A stretch of DNA of 64,000 nucleotides, from NCBI GenBank assembly GCA_009917545.1, contig QZDW01000016.1, positions 31,586 to 95,585 of the forward strand. The letters run 5' to 3'. The notes below the pieces were generated by a model. The model made no database searches. It was not told where the DNA came from and was given only the letters and a program-made list of their open reading frames with translations. Made by a program: the position numbers and the translations under genes. Source of the DNA: a bacterium 1XD42-76. Lineage in GTDB: Bacteria > Bacillota > Clostridia > Lachnospirales > Lachnospiraceae. Each line of letters begins with the position of its first letter. Position 1 is the first letter of the stretch. Shown here piece by piece: positions 25,201-34,156 of this stretch.

Positions 25201-26127
25201 ATTGAAAGCGGTAAAATGAAGCTGGAGCCCTTTGATTTTGATATGCGCGAGATGCTGGACACCATCCGGGAGCTCGTGATGCCCCAGATGACGGCAAAAA
25301 AGATCGAATTCGTACAGGAGATCAGTCTGGAGCACACCTGGTTTCTGGCAGACCGGATGCGCATCAGCCAAGTACTGATTAATCTTTTAGGCAATGCGGT
25401 AAAATTTACTCCGGAGAGAGGAAAGATTACTCTGACTGTGCGGGAGGAACGCGTATCAGGCGGACTGCCGTGTGTGTATTTTGCGGTATGTGATACCGGC
25501 ATCGGTATTGCCAAGGAGGAGCAGGACCGTGTATTCCGTTCCTTTGAGCAGGCTTCAGGCGTAAACCCGGCCAAACAGCAGGGAACCGGACTGGGACTTT
25601 CCATCAGCAGTCGTCTGGTTCAGCTGATGGGGAGCAGCATCCGCCTGGAAAGCGCCCCCGGGGAGGGCAGTACCTTCAGCTTTTCCATTCCCCTGACTCC
25701 GGGAAAGCGCATAGAAGCCGCGACAAAGACAGATGAGATCTCGTTTGCAGGATACCGGATCCTGGTCGTGGAGGATAATGAGCTGAATGCTGAAATCGCG
25801 CAGTGCCTTCTGGAAGAACGAAACTTTGAGGTCGAGTGTGTCTATGATGGCGCGCAGGCCGTAGAACGTATGCGTGCCGTACCGCCCGGTACTTATGATG
25901 TGATTCTGATGGACATTATGATGCCGGTGATGGATGGCCTGGATGCTACCCGTGCCATCCGGAGCATGGAGCGGGAGGACTGCCGCACGATACCGATTAT
26001 CGCCATGTCGGCGAACGCCTTTGATGATGATTTGAAAAAGTCGGTGGAATGCGGGATGAACGGGCATTTGTCCAAGCCTGTGGAGGTCGATAAGCTGTAC
26101 CAGGTATTGAATGAAGTCCTGCATTAG
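22207..26127 (+). CDS. hybrid sensor histidine kinase / response regulator
   Basis: 1306 residues. A transmembrane helix at about 15-37, an extracellular sensor to about 375, a second helix at 376-400, then a linker and PAS domain (about 460-575). Next comes a degenerate GGDEF-like domain (T-D-S-V-T-G-L-Y opening, but N-R-D-E-L where the active loop should be). The kinase has phospho-acceptor His946 in SRMSHEIRTPMNG and ATPase boxes DTGIGI and GTGLGLSI. A C-terminal receiver carries Asp1236 in LMDIMMPVMDG. No separate response regulator is adjacent. The degenerate GGDEF part is unlikely to make c-di-GMP. Output is probably by phosphorelay. Confidence 0.93.
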   Translation: MKGNSKNRKKSTIFRMFLISLIIIMLVQSAITIGTLIVRRTAETLEEYSGNMMSRLVENRGVILQNDMNQRWASVHEQETLVNQILKEYLDSKAVGLKTFLDSSEMKNELLALCFPKCLNVLQNNSTTGIFVILSGENAGSEGELEGFFIRDSDPDTNPANYTDLLLERGNKELSRTWGIPLDTNWTTQFHMDGRGENGSDHYFYEPLQAGEDFPDADTVDLGYWSLPFCLEKDKADPHEMITYSFPLRYEGKTYGVMGVEISSRSLYDYFPVAELNDSQQSGYLLSVRDKDGRYTPLVGKGMLYDLVRQKGGGLSLKETNYQGLCRVQGVKLGGQGIYAVVRPLKLYSNHVPYENTEWALLGLNTEEDLFGMSRQLYIWMVVAVLTGLIFGVIGIYLLVRHLTRPVQQLMRCISGGAVGLQAFKPSNILEIDALYEVVVDLTEKQKKSENILLEEKERYKVALESSKDIFFSFDLQNQVLDIVNHPTMSGQWKCSEYEGGFIAPEYIHEADRTQTMEALKCKDDELYSEFRLRWPKDTDYMWVALTGKAVYDTDGKRWKLVGSIRDIQEQKEREAEQRRKNMTDSVTGLYVYSAGIGQIMEYRRSRPEGVMVSLFVDQLRQTNEKNGIVFGDMLLEELGLLVQESCRALTVQTGCAAIALRLNRDELVLWLEGQTKEQAGEFVRSLLDASAACFSEDTFPVRVYAGLAFGGEREGTEQLIRMAKQAQGLARSGADGQPLLYGERSGKNRAVLPPLQAHETNTLGDGEDVSLVSVALNLFGRGGDFQAQMILMIRKIGRSYQADGVLVSLLRADFNSNYLNYQWYPDGRTSEKNVNKYTDEEKENFFLWLGSDEVRYFTREDSSRQMFQCFLNVSPGQEGIVLPMYDSGSYMGNVCILGVSPTLLEDAEEYQNLAELGRVIQGQLNQQQHDIASKAKSEFLSRMSHEIRTPMNGIIGMTAIALQKEQSQERVMDCLQKIQSSSNYLLGLINDILDMSKIESGKMKLEPFDFDMREMLDTIRELVMPQMTAKKIEFVQEISLEHTWFLADRMRISQVLINLLGNAVKFTPERGKITLTVREERVSGGLPCVYFAVCDTGIGIAKEEQDRVFRSFEQASGVNPAKQQGTGLGLSISSRLVQLMGSSIRLESAPGEGSTFSFSIPLTPGKRIEAATKTDEISFAGYRILVVEDNELNAEIAQCLLEERNFEVECVYDGAQAVERMRAVPPGTYDVILMDIMMPVMDGLDATRAIRSMEREDCRTIPIIAMSANAFDDDLKKSVECGMNGHLSKPVEVDKLYQVLNEVLH

Positions 26128-26188
26128 TTCATGGCAGATCTGCCGGAACAGAAACAATTGATGTATTTAAAAAATATGCAAAAAAACC

Positions 26189-26217
26189 TTTACAAAAGCA
26201 TAATTATACATTATAAT
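26189..26217 (+). promoter_or_regulatory. promoter of the amino acid ABC operon
   Basis: TTTACA (26189-26194), a 17-base spacer, then TATAAT (26212-26217). The surrounding bases repeat GCATAATTA / GCATATTAT / GCATAATTA at 26198, 26218 and 26249 or so, which could be operator half-sites for an amino acid-responsive regulator such as ArgR; this is inference. Confidence 0.75.
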
Positions 26218-26276
26218 GCATATTATCACAAAAACAGAGAGTGATACTGCATAATTAAGTAAGAGGAGAGATAATT

Positions 26277-27173
26277 ATGAAAAAGAAAGGTTTTTTTGCA
26301 TTGGCGGCGGTGCTGTCGCTTACACTTCTGACAGGATGCCAGGGCCAGCCGACGCAGACAGAGACGAACGGAAAGACAGAGGGAACGCAGACAGAAGCGT
26401 CTGAGGCCGGCCAGTCCGGTTCCGGCGGCCGTCTGGCAAAGATTCAGGAGGCGGGAAAGATCGTCATGGGGACGTCACCGGACTTTGCCCCTTCGGAGTT
26501 TGAAGATATCAGCTCCGGCAAAAAGGAGTATGTCGGCTGCGATATTGAGCTTGGAAAATATATTGCCGAGCAGCTTGGCGTTGAGCTTGAGATCAAGGCG
26601 ATGGAGTTTTCCGCCATCCAGCAGGCAGTGGCCTCTGGTACAGTGGATATGGGCATCTCCGGGTTTGCTTATACGGATGAACGCGCCGAGGCTCTTTTGC
26701 TTTCCACGCCGTATAATCTCGATTCCAACAGCGGCCAGGGGCTTTTGGTACGCAAGGACGAAGCCGATCAGTATCAGAGTGCGGAAGCGTTTTCCGGCAA
26801 GAAAGTCGGTACGCAGAACGCATCCTTGCAGCAGAAACTCGCGCAGGAGCAGCTTCCTTCCGATGCACAGCTGCAGCTCATTGCAAGTCTGTCAGACGGA
26901 GTGCTGATGCTTTCCACAGGGAAGATTGATGCGCTGGCTGTAGCCGGGGAAAATGGAAAGTCCCTTTCCAAATCATATCCGGATGTGGTGATGGCAGAAT
27001 TTATGTTTGATTATACAAGCGGTGGAAATGTGATCGCCATGAAAAAAGGCGAGGATGAACTTGCCGCAGCAGTGAATGGGATCATCGAGGAAGTGAACGA
27101 AAAGGGATACTACGGGCAGTGGAAGGAAGAGGCGATTGCGCTGGCGGATTCCCTAGGAATCGAAATCAACTAG
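26277..27173 (+). CDS. amino acid ABC transporter substrate-binding lipoprotein
   Basis: 298 residues. Lipobox L-T-G-C near residue 21, a short charged linker, then a family 3 (polar amino acid) solute-binding domain: IVMGTSPDFAPSEF, YVGCDIELGKYIAEQLG, GISGFAYTDERAE. GAGGAGAG lies seven bases upstream of the ATG. First gene of a complete PAAT-family importer with the following permease and ATPase. The exact amino acid cannot be read from the sequence. Confidence 0.94.
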   Translation: MKKKGFFALAAVLSLTLLTGCQGQPTQTETNGKTEGTQTEASEAGQSGSGGRLAKIQEAGKIVMGTSPDFAPSEFEDISSGKKEYVGCDIELGKYIAEQLGVELEIKAMEFSAIQQAVASGTVDMGISGFAYTDERAEALLLSTPYNLDSNSGQGLLVRKDEADQYQSAEAFSGKKVGTQNASLQQKLAQEQLPSDAQLQLIASLSDGVLMLSTGKIDALAVAGENGKSLSKSYPDVVMAEFMFDYTSGGNVIAMKKGEDELAAAVNGIIEEVNEKGYYGQWKEEAIALADSLGIEIN

Positions 27174-27210
27174 GCAGGGAAAGGAAGAAACCGAAAGGAG
27201 CCGATTTCAG

Positions 27211-27897
27211 ATGAATTTTTTGGTAATCATGGGCAGGCTGTGGGGACAATACTGGAAGCTGTTCCTCTCAGGCCTGGGGATGACCCTCTTTATGGGCTTT
27301 CTGACCGTTTTGATCAGTTCGGTGTCAGGTTCCCTGATGGCGATGATGCGGCGCAGCCGCTGGGGTATTGGGAAGTTCCGGCCCTTCAGCGCGATTGCAG
27401 CCGTCTATGTGGAGGTAATCCGCGGAACACCGATTCTCTTGCAGTTATATTTTTTCTATTTCATGCTGCCGCAGTGGCTGCCGTTTCTTAACCTGAGTGA
27501 ATTTGCATGTGTGATGACTGCCTGCTGCGTAAACTCGACGGCTTATGTCTGTGAGATTGTCCGCGCCGGAATCCAGGCCGTGGATATCGGACAGACAGAG
27601 GCAGCGAGGTCTCTTGGCTTAAGCAGCCGTCAGACGATGATGTATGTGGTGCTGCCGCAGGCGGTCAAGAATATTCTGCCCGCTTTGTGCAATGAATTTG
27701 TGGCGATTGTCAAGGAAACGTCGCTGGCCTCCACATTCTTTATCGGGGAGCTGATGACTCAGTTTAAGACGATTAACGGAATTACCTTCCGGGTTCTGGA
27801 GCCGCTTACGATCGTAGGAATCATTTATTTCCTGGTGACGTTTGTGCTCTCCAAGCTGATTGCGGCACTGGAAAGGAGGATGGGTGCAGGTGAGTGA
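27211..27897 (+). CDS. amino acid ABC transporter permease
   Basis: 228 residues, His/Glu/Gln/Arg/opine family permease with the N-terminal motif around [18 protein letters not shown] and the coupling motif [14 protein letters not shown]...[13 protein letters not shown]. About five membrane segments. AAAGGAG lies ten bases upstream of the ATG. Its stop overlaps the start of the ATPase gene. Confidence 0.95.
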   Translation: MNFLVIMGRLWGQYWKLFLSGLGMTLFMGFLTVLISSVSGSLMAMMRRSRWGIGKFRPFSAIAAVYVEVIRGTPILLQLYFFYFMLPQWLPFLNLSEFACVMTACCVNSTAYVCEIVRAGIQAVDIGQTEAARSLGLSSRQTMMYVVLPQAVKNILPALCNEFVAIVKETSLASTFFIGELMTQFKTINGITFRVLEPLTIVGIIYFLVTFVLSKLIAALERRMGAGE

Positions 27898-28633
27898 TGC
27901 GATGGAATTGATCCGTGTCGAGGATTTACATAAGTCCTTTGGCAGCCTCCACGTATTAAAAGGCGTGTCCGAGCACATTGTAAAGGGCGAAGTGGTGTCT
28001 GTCATCGGGCCCTCCGGGGGCGGGAAAAGTACGTTTCTGCGCTGTCTTAATCTTCTGGAAACGCCGGATTCGGGGCATATCTTTTTTGAGGGAGTCGATA
28101 TTACAGACAAACGTGTTGACATCAACCTTCACCGTCAGAAGATGGGAATGGTGTTTCAGCATTTTAACGTATTCAATAATCTGACGGTAGGGAAGAATGT
28201 CACGCTCGCGCCGGTACTTCTGGGGAAGAAGAGCCAGAAGGAGGCGGATGAGACGGCAAGAGAACTTTTGGAACGTGTCGGACTGTATGATAAAATAGAC
28301 CAGAATCCAAGGAAGCTTTCAGGCGGTCAGAAGCAGAGGCTGGCGATTGTGCGTGCATTGGCAATGGAGCCGGATGTCATGCTATTTGACGAGCCGACTT
28401 CGGCGCTTGACCCGGAGATGGTGGGTGAGGTGCTGCAGGTTATTAAAGGGCTGGTAAAGACAGGGCTTACGACAGTGATCGTGACGCATGAGATGGGGTT
28501 TGCGAAGGAAGTGTCCGACCGGGTATTTTTCATGGACGGGGGGATTATTGCGGAGAAAGGGACGCCGGATGAGGTGTTTAATCATCCGCAGAATCCGCGG
28601 ACGAAGGAGTTTTTGAGTAAGGTACTGTATTAG
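27890..28633 (+). CDS. amino acid ABC transporter ATP-binding protein
   Basis: 247 residues. Walker [10 protein letters not shown], signature [15 protein letters not shown], Walker [15 protein letters not shown] and the H-loop in VTHEMGFA are typical of GlnQ-type ATPases. GTG 27890 is chosen because AAGGAGG lies ten bases upstream and it overlaps the permease stop by eight bases; an ATG at 27902 is an alternative. Walker A has G-P-S-G-G-G-K-S, with a third glycine in place of the common S-G-S, which is tolerated in the family. Confidence 0.95.
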   Translation: MSDAMELIRVEDLHKSFGSLHVLKGVSEHIVKGEVVSVIGPSGGGKSTFLRCLNLLETPDSGHIFFEGVDITDKRVDINLHRQKMGMVFQHFNVFNNLTVGKNVTLAPVLLGKKSQKEADETARELLERVGLYDKIDQNPRKLSGGQKQRLAIVRALAMEPDVMLFDEPTSALDPEMVGEVLQVIKGLVKTGLTTVIVTHEMGFAKEVSDRVFFMDGGIIAEKGTPDEVFNHPQNPRTKEFLSKVLY

Positions 28634-28646
28634 ATCAGAGGGGGGC

Positions 28647-28785
28647 CGCCCGGGAGGGATGGGAAAGCGTCTTTCGGCACGCTTTCGCTCAGATTTATAC
28701 GTAGCAGTACTAAGCGCATAGAGGACATGCGCTAAGTACTGACGTGTAAAATGGCCGGACGCCGTTTTCCCATCCCTCCTGGGCG
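28647..28785. repeat. 139-bp imperfect palindrome
   Basis: Outer arms CGCCCGGGAGGGATGGGAAA and its complement match at 19 of 20 positions. An inner pair (CAGTACTAAGCGCAT / ATGCGCTAAGTACTG) is also nearly perfect, with a loop around AGAGGA. No T run follows, so it is not a simple terminator; it may be a miniature mobile element or a strong RNA hairpin after the ABC operon. It starts 14 bases after the ATPase stop. The rest of the gap to 28931 is G-rich with no recognised feature. Confidence 0.7.
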
Positions 28786-28931
28786 ACTGCTTTGGCGTGG
28801 ATGAGTAAGCTGGCTTGCGGGGAGCTTGTCCCTCCTGGGTTGCTGGTTTGGTATGTGCGAGGGGAAGAGCGAGGCGGGGGCTGGTTGGATTGATTAATAA
28901 TAAGATAAATTTACAGGAGGGTGGATTGATT

Positions 28932-30395
28932 ATGACGGATGGGAAGAAGCAGGTGCTTCAGTATATTGATGAGAAGGCGAAGGTTTTTACGGATGCTTCG
29001 GATCAGATCTGGGATTTTGCGGAGTTGTCTTTGAGGGAGTTTCAGTCCGGGGATCTGTATGCGAAGCTCCTTACGGAGGAGGGCTTTGAGGTGGAGCATC
29101 CGTTCTGCGGGATTGAGACAGCATTCCGTGCTTCGTTTGGTTCCGGGAAGCCGGTGATCGGGATTTTGGCAGAGTATGATGCTTTGACGGGACTTTCCCA
29201 GGAGGCGGGTTCCATTGAGCGCAAGGAGCTTGTGGCAGACGGGAACGGACATGGCTGCGGCCACAATCTTTTAGGGGCCGGTGCGATGGCGGCTGCATTT
29301 GCACTTAAGAAATATTTGGAGCAGAAGGGCGCGGGGAGCGGAAAAGTGGTATTTTACGGCTGCCCCGGTGAGGAAGGTGCGGCCACAAAGGCGTTTATGG
29401 CAAGAGATGGTGTGTTTGCAGAGTGCGACGCGGCGCTGACCTGGCATCCCAACAGCGTAAATCAGGTGACATCCGGAACATGCAATACATGTATCCAGAC
29501 GGAATATAAGTTTACAGGAATCGCTTCCCATGCGGCAGGCGCTCCGGACAAGGGACGTTCGGCTCTGGACGCAGTGGAGCTTATGAATATCGGCGTACAG
29601 TTTTTGAGAGAGCATATGCCGGACGGCTGCCGGATCCACTATTCGATCACGGATGCGGGCGGAGATTCTCCGAACGTTGTACAGCCGCGTGCACAGGTGC
29701 TTTACATGGTTCGTGCGATCTGGGCGAGGGAGGCGATGGCGTTACAGGAGCGTGTTGATAAGATCGCTTTAGCGGCTTCCATGATGACGGATACGAAGAT
29801 GGAGAAGAAGTTTATCGACGGCTGTTCCAATACCGTGCCGAACAAGGTTCTGGAATCACTTTTGTGGGAAAATTTCAATGAGGTGGAGATGCCGTCCTAT
29901 ACGGATGAGGAGATGGCTTACGCTAAGGCATTGTTTGACTCAGTTGAAATGAAGGACGATTCACTTCCTGGTGCGGCCACGGACGAGAGCCAGGAAATCT
30001 ATGATTTTGTGGATGAAAAGACGAATCACGGCACACGCGTGATGAATGATTTCCTGATACCGTACCTGTACTCTGAGAAGGCACGTATGGGGTCAACGGA
30101 TGTCGGCGATGTGAGCTGGTGTGTACCCACGGCTCAGATCAACACGGCGACATACCCGTCCAAGACTCCGGGCCATTCCTGGCAGAATGTCTCCTGCGGG
30201 CGTACTTCCATCGCACATAAGGCCATGCTTCAGGCAGGCAAGGTGCTCGCTGCGGCAGCGATCGACCTGATCGAGAAGCCGGAGGTGTTAAAAGCGGCCA
30301 AAGACGAGTACCATGCAAAGATGAAACGCTACGGCGGATACCTGTGTCCGGTTCCCAAAGGGGCTGTTCCGGTCGTGCCGGGTGAGAAAATGTAA
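28932..30395 (+). CDS. M20 family amidohydrolase (AbgB-like)
   Basis: 487-residue zinc-dependent hydrolase of the M20D type, related to the p-aminobenzoyl-glutamate hydrolase subunit B group. Metal-site regions are visible in ILAEYDAL and GHGCGHNLLGAGAMAAA, with the general-base glutamates in GCPGEEG. The substrate is probably an N-acyl or peptide-linked amino acid. ATG 28932 is preferred over the frame's upstream extension because CAGGAGGG lies nine bases ahead. It lies downstream of an amino acid importer; a paralogue is at 48201. Confidence 0.88.
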   Translation: MTDGKKQVLQYIDEKAKVFTDASDQIWDFAELSLREFQSGDLYAKLLTEEGFEVEHPFCGIETAFRASFGSGKPVIGILAEYDALTGLSQEAGSIERKELVADGNGHGCGHNLLGAGAMAAAFALKKYLEQKGAGSGKVVFYGCPGEEGAATKAFMARDGVFAECDAALTWHPNSVNQVTSGTCNTCIQTEYKFTGIASHAAGAPDKGRSALDAVELMNIGVQFLREHMPDGCRIHYSITDAGGDSPNVVQPRAQVLYMVRAIWAREAMALQERVDKIALAASMMTDTKMEKKFIDGCSNTVPNKVLESLLWENFNEVEMPSYTDEEMAYAKALFDSVEMKDDSLPGAATDESQEIYDFVDEKTNHGTRVMNDFLIPYLYSEKARMGSTDVGDVSWCVPTAQINTATYPSKTPGHSWQNVSCGRTSIAHKAMLQAGKVLAAAAIDLIEKPEVLKAAKDEYHAKMKRYGGYLCPVPKGAVPVVPGEKM

Positions 30396-30449
30396 GGTTC
30401 TGCATGGGACTGTGGGCTGCTGCCGAGGTTAGTCCCAGATCTCTGAGAG

Positions 30450-30514
30450 GGAGAGAATTCCTGGAAATTGAGGTTTTTCAAGCCTTGATGTTCTACGGAA
30501 TTCTCTCTTTTTTT
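30450..30514 (+). terminator. intrinsic terminator after the M20 hydrolase
   Basis: GAGAGAATTCC pairs with GGAATTCTCTC around an inner hairpin (ATTGAGG / CCTTGAT) and runs into CTTTTTTT. Confidence 0.85.
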
Positions 30515-30607
30515 CTGCCCTTATTTTGAGGGGCCAAGACATTCGTCCGGATAACGGTTCAGGCGGCCTGCACAGACCGGAGGAACGGGAGTGAAAGAGT
30601 CTTGAAA

Positions 30608-30635
30608 TTTACAAGGTTTCTTGGTAAAGTATGAT
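30608..30635 (+). promoter_or_regulatory. putative promoter of the YesN/YesM genes
   Basis: TTTACA (30608-30613), a 16-base spacer, then TATGAT (30630-30635), 80 bases before the response regulator start. Confidence 0.45.
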
Positions 30636-30714
30636 TAAATCAGGAAACAGTAAATCAGGATTTGATGAATAAGGCTGATAACCATGATATATAAAGAAGA
30701 AATGAGGCAAGGCG

Positions 30715-32346
30715 ATGGAGTTGTACAGGATTCTTCTCGTGGACGACGAAGAAGAGGTCAGAAAGAGTATTATCCGGAAGATTGACTGGACCGCAGTCGG
30801 TTTTTCTGTTGTCGGCGACGCGGAAAACGGAAAGGACGCACTCGAGAAAATCGAGAGTCTGGATCCCGACGTGGTGCTGACAGATATCCGGATGCCGTAC
30901 ATGGACGGCCTTACTCTGGCCGGTAAGATTCGTGAGAAATATCCCACAATGAAGATTGTGATTTTCTCCGGATATGATGATTTTGAATATGCCAAGCAGG
31001 CGATCAAGCTGAATGTGACGGAATATATCCTAAAGCCAGTGAATGTGGAAGAGCTGACAACGATTCTCGCCCGCATTCAGGCTAATTTGGATGAAGAGAT
31101 CGAACAAAAGCGCAATGTGAACCTTTTGAGGGAACATTACAGGAAAAATCTGCCCATCCTGCGGGAGCAGTTTCTAAAGGAGCTGGTAAGCCGCCCGACA
31201 AAGGAGAGCATTGTCAGAGAAAAGCTGGCAGAATATGATATTCCGCTTTCTGAAGCCAGGAAATGGATTGCAATCGCGGTGGATATCGAGCGTGAGGAGA
31301 CAGGGGAGGACAAGCGTCTGCCGCTCCATGAGGAAAAGGGGCTGATTCCGATTTCTGTCATGCAGATCATGGAGGAGAACCTGAAACATTACTGTAATAT
31401 TTCCCTGTTTTCCTATTCCGGCATGTCAGGGACGGAGATCGCGGGAATCGCCGCTATCACGGAGAAAAACAGCCAGACCGGTTTTATCTACGTCCTGGGG
31501 GATATCTGCAAGGAGATTCGGAAAATTTTAAAGCTTCCGGTCACGATTGGAATCGGGCACAGCTGCCAGGCGCTGGGGAAGATTTCCGTTTCCTTCCAAT
31601 CTGCGCTGAATGCTCTGGGCTATAAAGCCATCGTGGGGACAGGGAGCACAATTTACATCAATGACGTGGAACCGGTGAGCGGAGGCAAGCTGGAGTTTGA
31701 CAGTAAAGCGGAGTCTGACCTTGTTCTGGCGATTAAATTCGGACCTTCTGAGAAGATCGGGGAGGCCGTGGAAGCAGTTGTGGGGCGGATGTATGAGGCA
31801 AAGGTGCATGTCAGGCAGTACCAGACCTATATGTTAAATGTCTCGAATTGTATGATGAAGCTGATTCAGCAGTATGACCTGGACATGGGAGAGATCTTAA
31901 AGACAGCGGGCGCTGACCCGTTCGAAAGCCTCTCCCGAATCTTACAAAGAGAGAGCTTTGGCCAGTGGCTTTTATCGACGGCACGCGGCATTCATGAGGC
32001 AATCAAGGAAGAGCGCGATAACACGGCAAAGCAGGTTATCGAAAAGGCGAAGCAGTACATTATGGACAATTATCAGGATCCGGATCTCTCCGTGGAACAG
32101 ATCTGCCGTTACCTGCATATGAGCCCTGCCTATTTTTCCACAATGTTTAAAAAGGAGACCGGACAGACGTATGTGGGATATCTGACAGAGGTACGCCTGG
32201 ATAAGGCCGTGGAGCTCCTCAACATGACAGACGATAAGACGTATGTCATCGCTTCCCGGGTCGGCTATCAGGAGCAGAATTATTTCAGTTATGTGTTTAA
32301 AAAGCGATTCGGGGTATCTCCGAGCAAATTCAGGACCAACAAGTAG
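30715..32346 (+). CDS. YesN-type response regulator, AraC family
   Basis: 543 residues. N-terminal receiver with phospho-acceptor Asp57 in LTDIRMPYMDG and Lys in LKPVN; a variable middle region of about 300 residues; C-terminal AraC helix-turn-helix (SVEQICRYLHMSPAYFSTMFKKETGQTYVGYL and RVGYQEQNYFSYVFKKRFGVSPSKFR, shown here only in part). Pairs with the histidine kinase 10 bases downstream and probably controls the sugar transport genes that follow. Confidence 0.93.
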   Translation: MELYRILLVDDEEEVRKSIIRKIDWTAVGFSVVGDAENGKDALEKIESLDPDVVLTDIRMPYMDGLTLAGKIREKYPTMKIVIFSGYDDFEYAKQAIKLNVTEYILKPVNVEELTTILARIQANLDEEIEQKRNVNLLREHYRKNLPILREQFLKELVSRPTKESIVREKLAEYDIPLSEARKWIAIAVDIEREETGEDKRLPLHEEKGLIPISVMQIMEENLKHYCNISLFSYSGMSGTEIAGIAAITEKNSQTGFIYVLGDICKEIRKILKLPVTIGIGHSCQALGKISVSFQSALNALGYKAIVGTGSTIYINDVEPVSGGKLEFDSKAESDLVLAIKFGPSEKIGEAVEAVVGRMYEAKVHVRQYQTYMLNVSNCMMKLIQQYDLDMGEILKTAGADPFESLSRILQRESFGQWLLSTARGIHEAIKEERDNTAKQVIEKAKQYIMDNYQDPDLSVEQICRYLHMSPAYFSTMFKKETGQTYVGYLTEVRLDKAVELLNMTDDKTYVIASRVGYQEQNYFSYVFKKRFGVSPSKFRTNK

Positions 32347-32356
32347 GGGGAGTGCC

Positions 32357-34156
32357 ATGCTGTTTGAAAAACAGAGGACGGGAATGCCCGGAACCAGCAT
32401 TCGTTACAGTATTTTTATCTACTTTACCGTGACCGCCCTGGCTGCCAGTGTATTGATCGGATTTTCCCTGTATACGAGGCTGTCCGGGCAGATGACGGCA
32501 GCGATTCAGGAGGAGAACCAGATTCTCATCAACCAGCTCAACCGCACAGTGGATTCGTATCTGCACAGCATCATGAAGCTTTCGGATTCCCTGTATTACG
32601 GCGTGATTAAAAATGCTGATCTCTCGGATGAGTCCATTGTGAGTGAAATGACGCTCCTCTATGATAACAACCGGGACAATGTGGAGAATATCGCCCTGTT
32701 TGCGAAAAACGGACAGCTCGTGGAGACGGTTCCGGCAGCGATGCTAAAACCAAATGTGGATGTGACAAAGGAAGCATGGTTCCAGGAAGCTCTGGAAAGG
32801 ACAGAGAACCTTCATTTTTCCGTACCGCATGTACAGTATATCTTCGACGCGGGTACCAGTACGTACCGCTGGGTGATTTCCGTATCGCGTGCTGTGGAGA
32901 TCACACAGGGGCCGTATACATATCAGGGCGTCCTGCTGATTGATATCAAATACGACAGTCTGGAACATTTATTGAAAGGCGTCACTCTGGGAAACAACGG
33001 CTATGTCTATCTGACTGCCAATGATGGTACGCTGATCTGCCATCCGGAGATCCAGCTCATTGATTCCGGACTGGTAAAGGAAAATCATCTCGCTGTGTCC
33101 GGCAAAGGGGACGGGAACCACAGGGAGGAGTTTCTCGGGGAAAAGCGTATCGTGACAGTAAAGACCGTAGGTTATACCGGCTGGAAGATCGTCGGAGTGA
33201 CGCCTCTGGCCGAGGTTTCACTGAATACGTTAAAAACAAGGCTGCTCGTCGTGTTTTCGGTGGCGTTCGTCCTGTTTATCCTGACGATGATTAATTCCTT
33301 TATCTCCTCGCGCATCACGGATCCGATCAAAGAGCTGGAACGGTCTGTCAATGAAATCGAGGCCGGCAATCTGGAAACGGCTGTCTATGTGGGCGGCTCC
33401 TATGAGACAAGACATCTGGGAACTTCGATCCAGAGCATGGTGGACCGCATCCGCCGTCTGATGAATGATATTGTGGCAGAGCATGAATCAAAGCGCAAAA
33501 AGGAATTTGATATCCTGCAGGCGCAGATTAACCCGCACTTCCTCTACAATACGCTGGATATCATTGTCTGGATGATCGAAAATGAGAAAAAATCGGAAGC
33601 AGCACAGGCGGTAACTGCGCTCGCGCGCTTCTTCCGCATCAGCCTGAGCAGAGGGAAAAATATCATTTCTGTGCGGGATGAGCTGGAGCATGTCAGAAAC
33701 TATCTGATGATTCAGCATATGCGTTATAAAAACAGGTTTTCCTATACGATTGAGGCCCAGGAGGACGTTCTGGAATTATCGAGCTTAAAGCTCATTCTGC
33801 AGCCTTTAGTGGAAAACGCGATCTACCACGGGATGGAATTTATGGACGGGGACGGGGAGATCACAGTCTGCGCGTGGCGCGAGGGAAACGATCTGTATCT
33901 TAAGGTATCTGACAATGGACTCGGCATGACAAAGGAACAGGTAGAACAGATGTTCGAATATCATGGACACATTCCCTCAAGAAGCGGCTCGGGAATCGGG
34001 GTGAGGAATGTCAATGAACGGATCCGCCTGTATTTCGGGAGGGAATACGGACTTTCGGTCGAATCGGAGCTCGACGAGGGGACAAGTGTGACAGCACATC
34101 TGCGTGCAGCCCCGTTCGGCATGGATATTACGGGGGAGGACGGCGATGTCAAATAA
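32357..34156 (+). CDS. YesM-type sensor histidine kinase
   Basis: 599 residues. Transmembrane helix near 18-38, an extracellular dCache-like sensor to about 290, second helix, HAMP linker (SSRITDPIKELERSVNEIE), then the His_kinase domain with His394 in QAQINPHFLYNTLD and an ATPase domain (LVENAIYHG, DNGLGM, GIGVRNVNERI). ATG 32357 has AGGGGGAG just upstream. The next gene starts inside its end, so sensor and binding protein are coupled. Confidence 0.94.
   Translation: MLFEKQRTGMPGTSIRYSIFIYFTVTALAASVLIGFSLYTRLSGQMTAAIQEENQILINQLNRTVDSYLHSIMKLSDSLYYGVIKNADLSDESIVSEMTLLYDNNRDNVENIALFAKNGQLVETVPAAMLKPNVDVTKEAWFQEALERTENLHFSVPHVQYIFDAGTSTYRWVISVSRAVEITQGPYTYQGVLLIDIKYDSLEHLLKGVTLGNNGYVYLTANDGTLICHPEIQLIDSGLVKENHLAVSGKGDGNHREEFLGEKRIVTVKTVGYTGWKIVGVTPLAEVSLNTLKTRLLVVFSVAFVLFILTMINSFISSRITDPIKELERSVNEIEAGNLETAVYVGGSYETRHLGTSIQSMVDRIRRLMNDIVAEHESKRKKEFDILQAQINPHFLYNTLDIIVWMIENEKKSEAAQAVTALARFFRISLSRGKNIISVRDELEHVRNYLMIQHMRYKNRFSYTIEAQEDVLELSSLKLILQPLVENAIYHGMEFMDGDGEITVCAWREGNDLYLKVSDNGLGMTKEQVEQMFEYHGHIPSRSGSGIGVRNVNERIRLYFGREYGLSVESELDEGTSVTAHLRAAPFGMDITGEDGDVK

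Noticed and set aside
28647..28785. tRNA or structured RNA gene
   Set aside because: The strong folding is a simple nested palindrome with no cloverleaf, CCA end or conserved T-loop.
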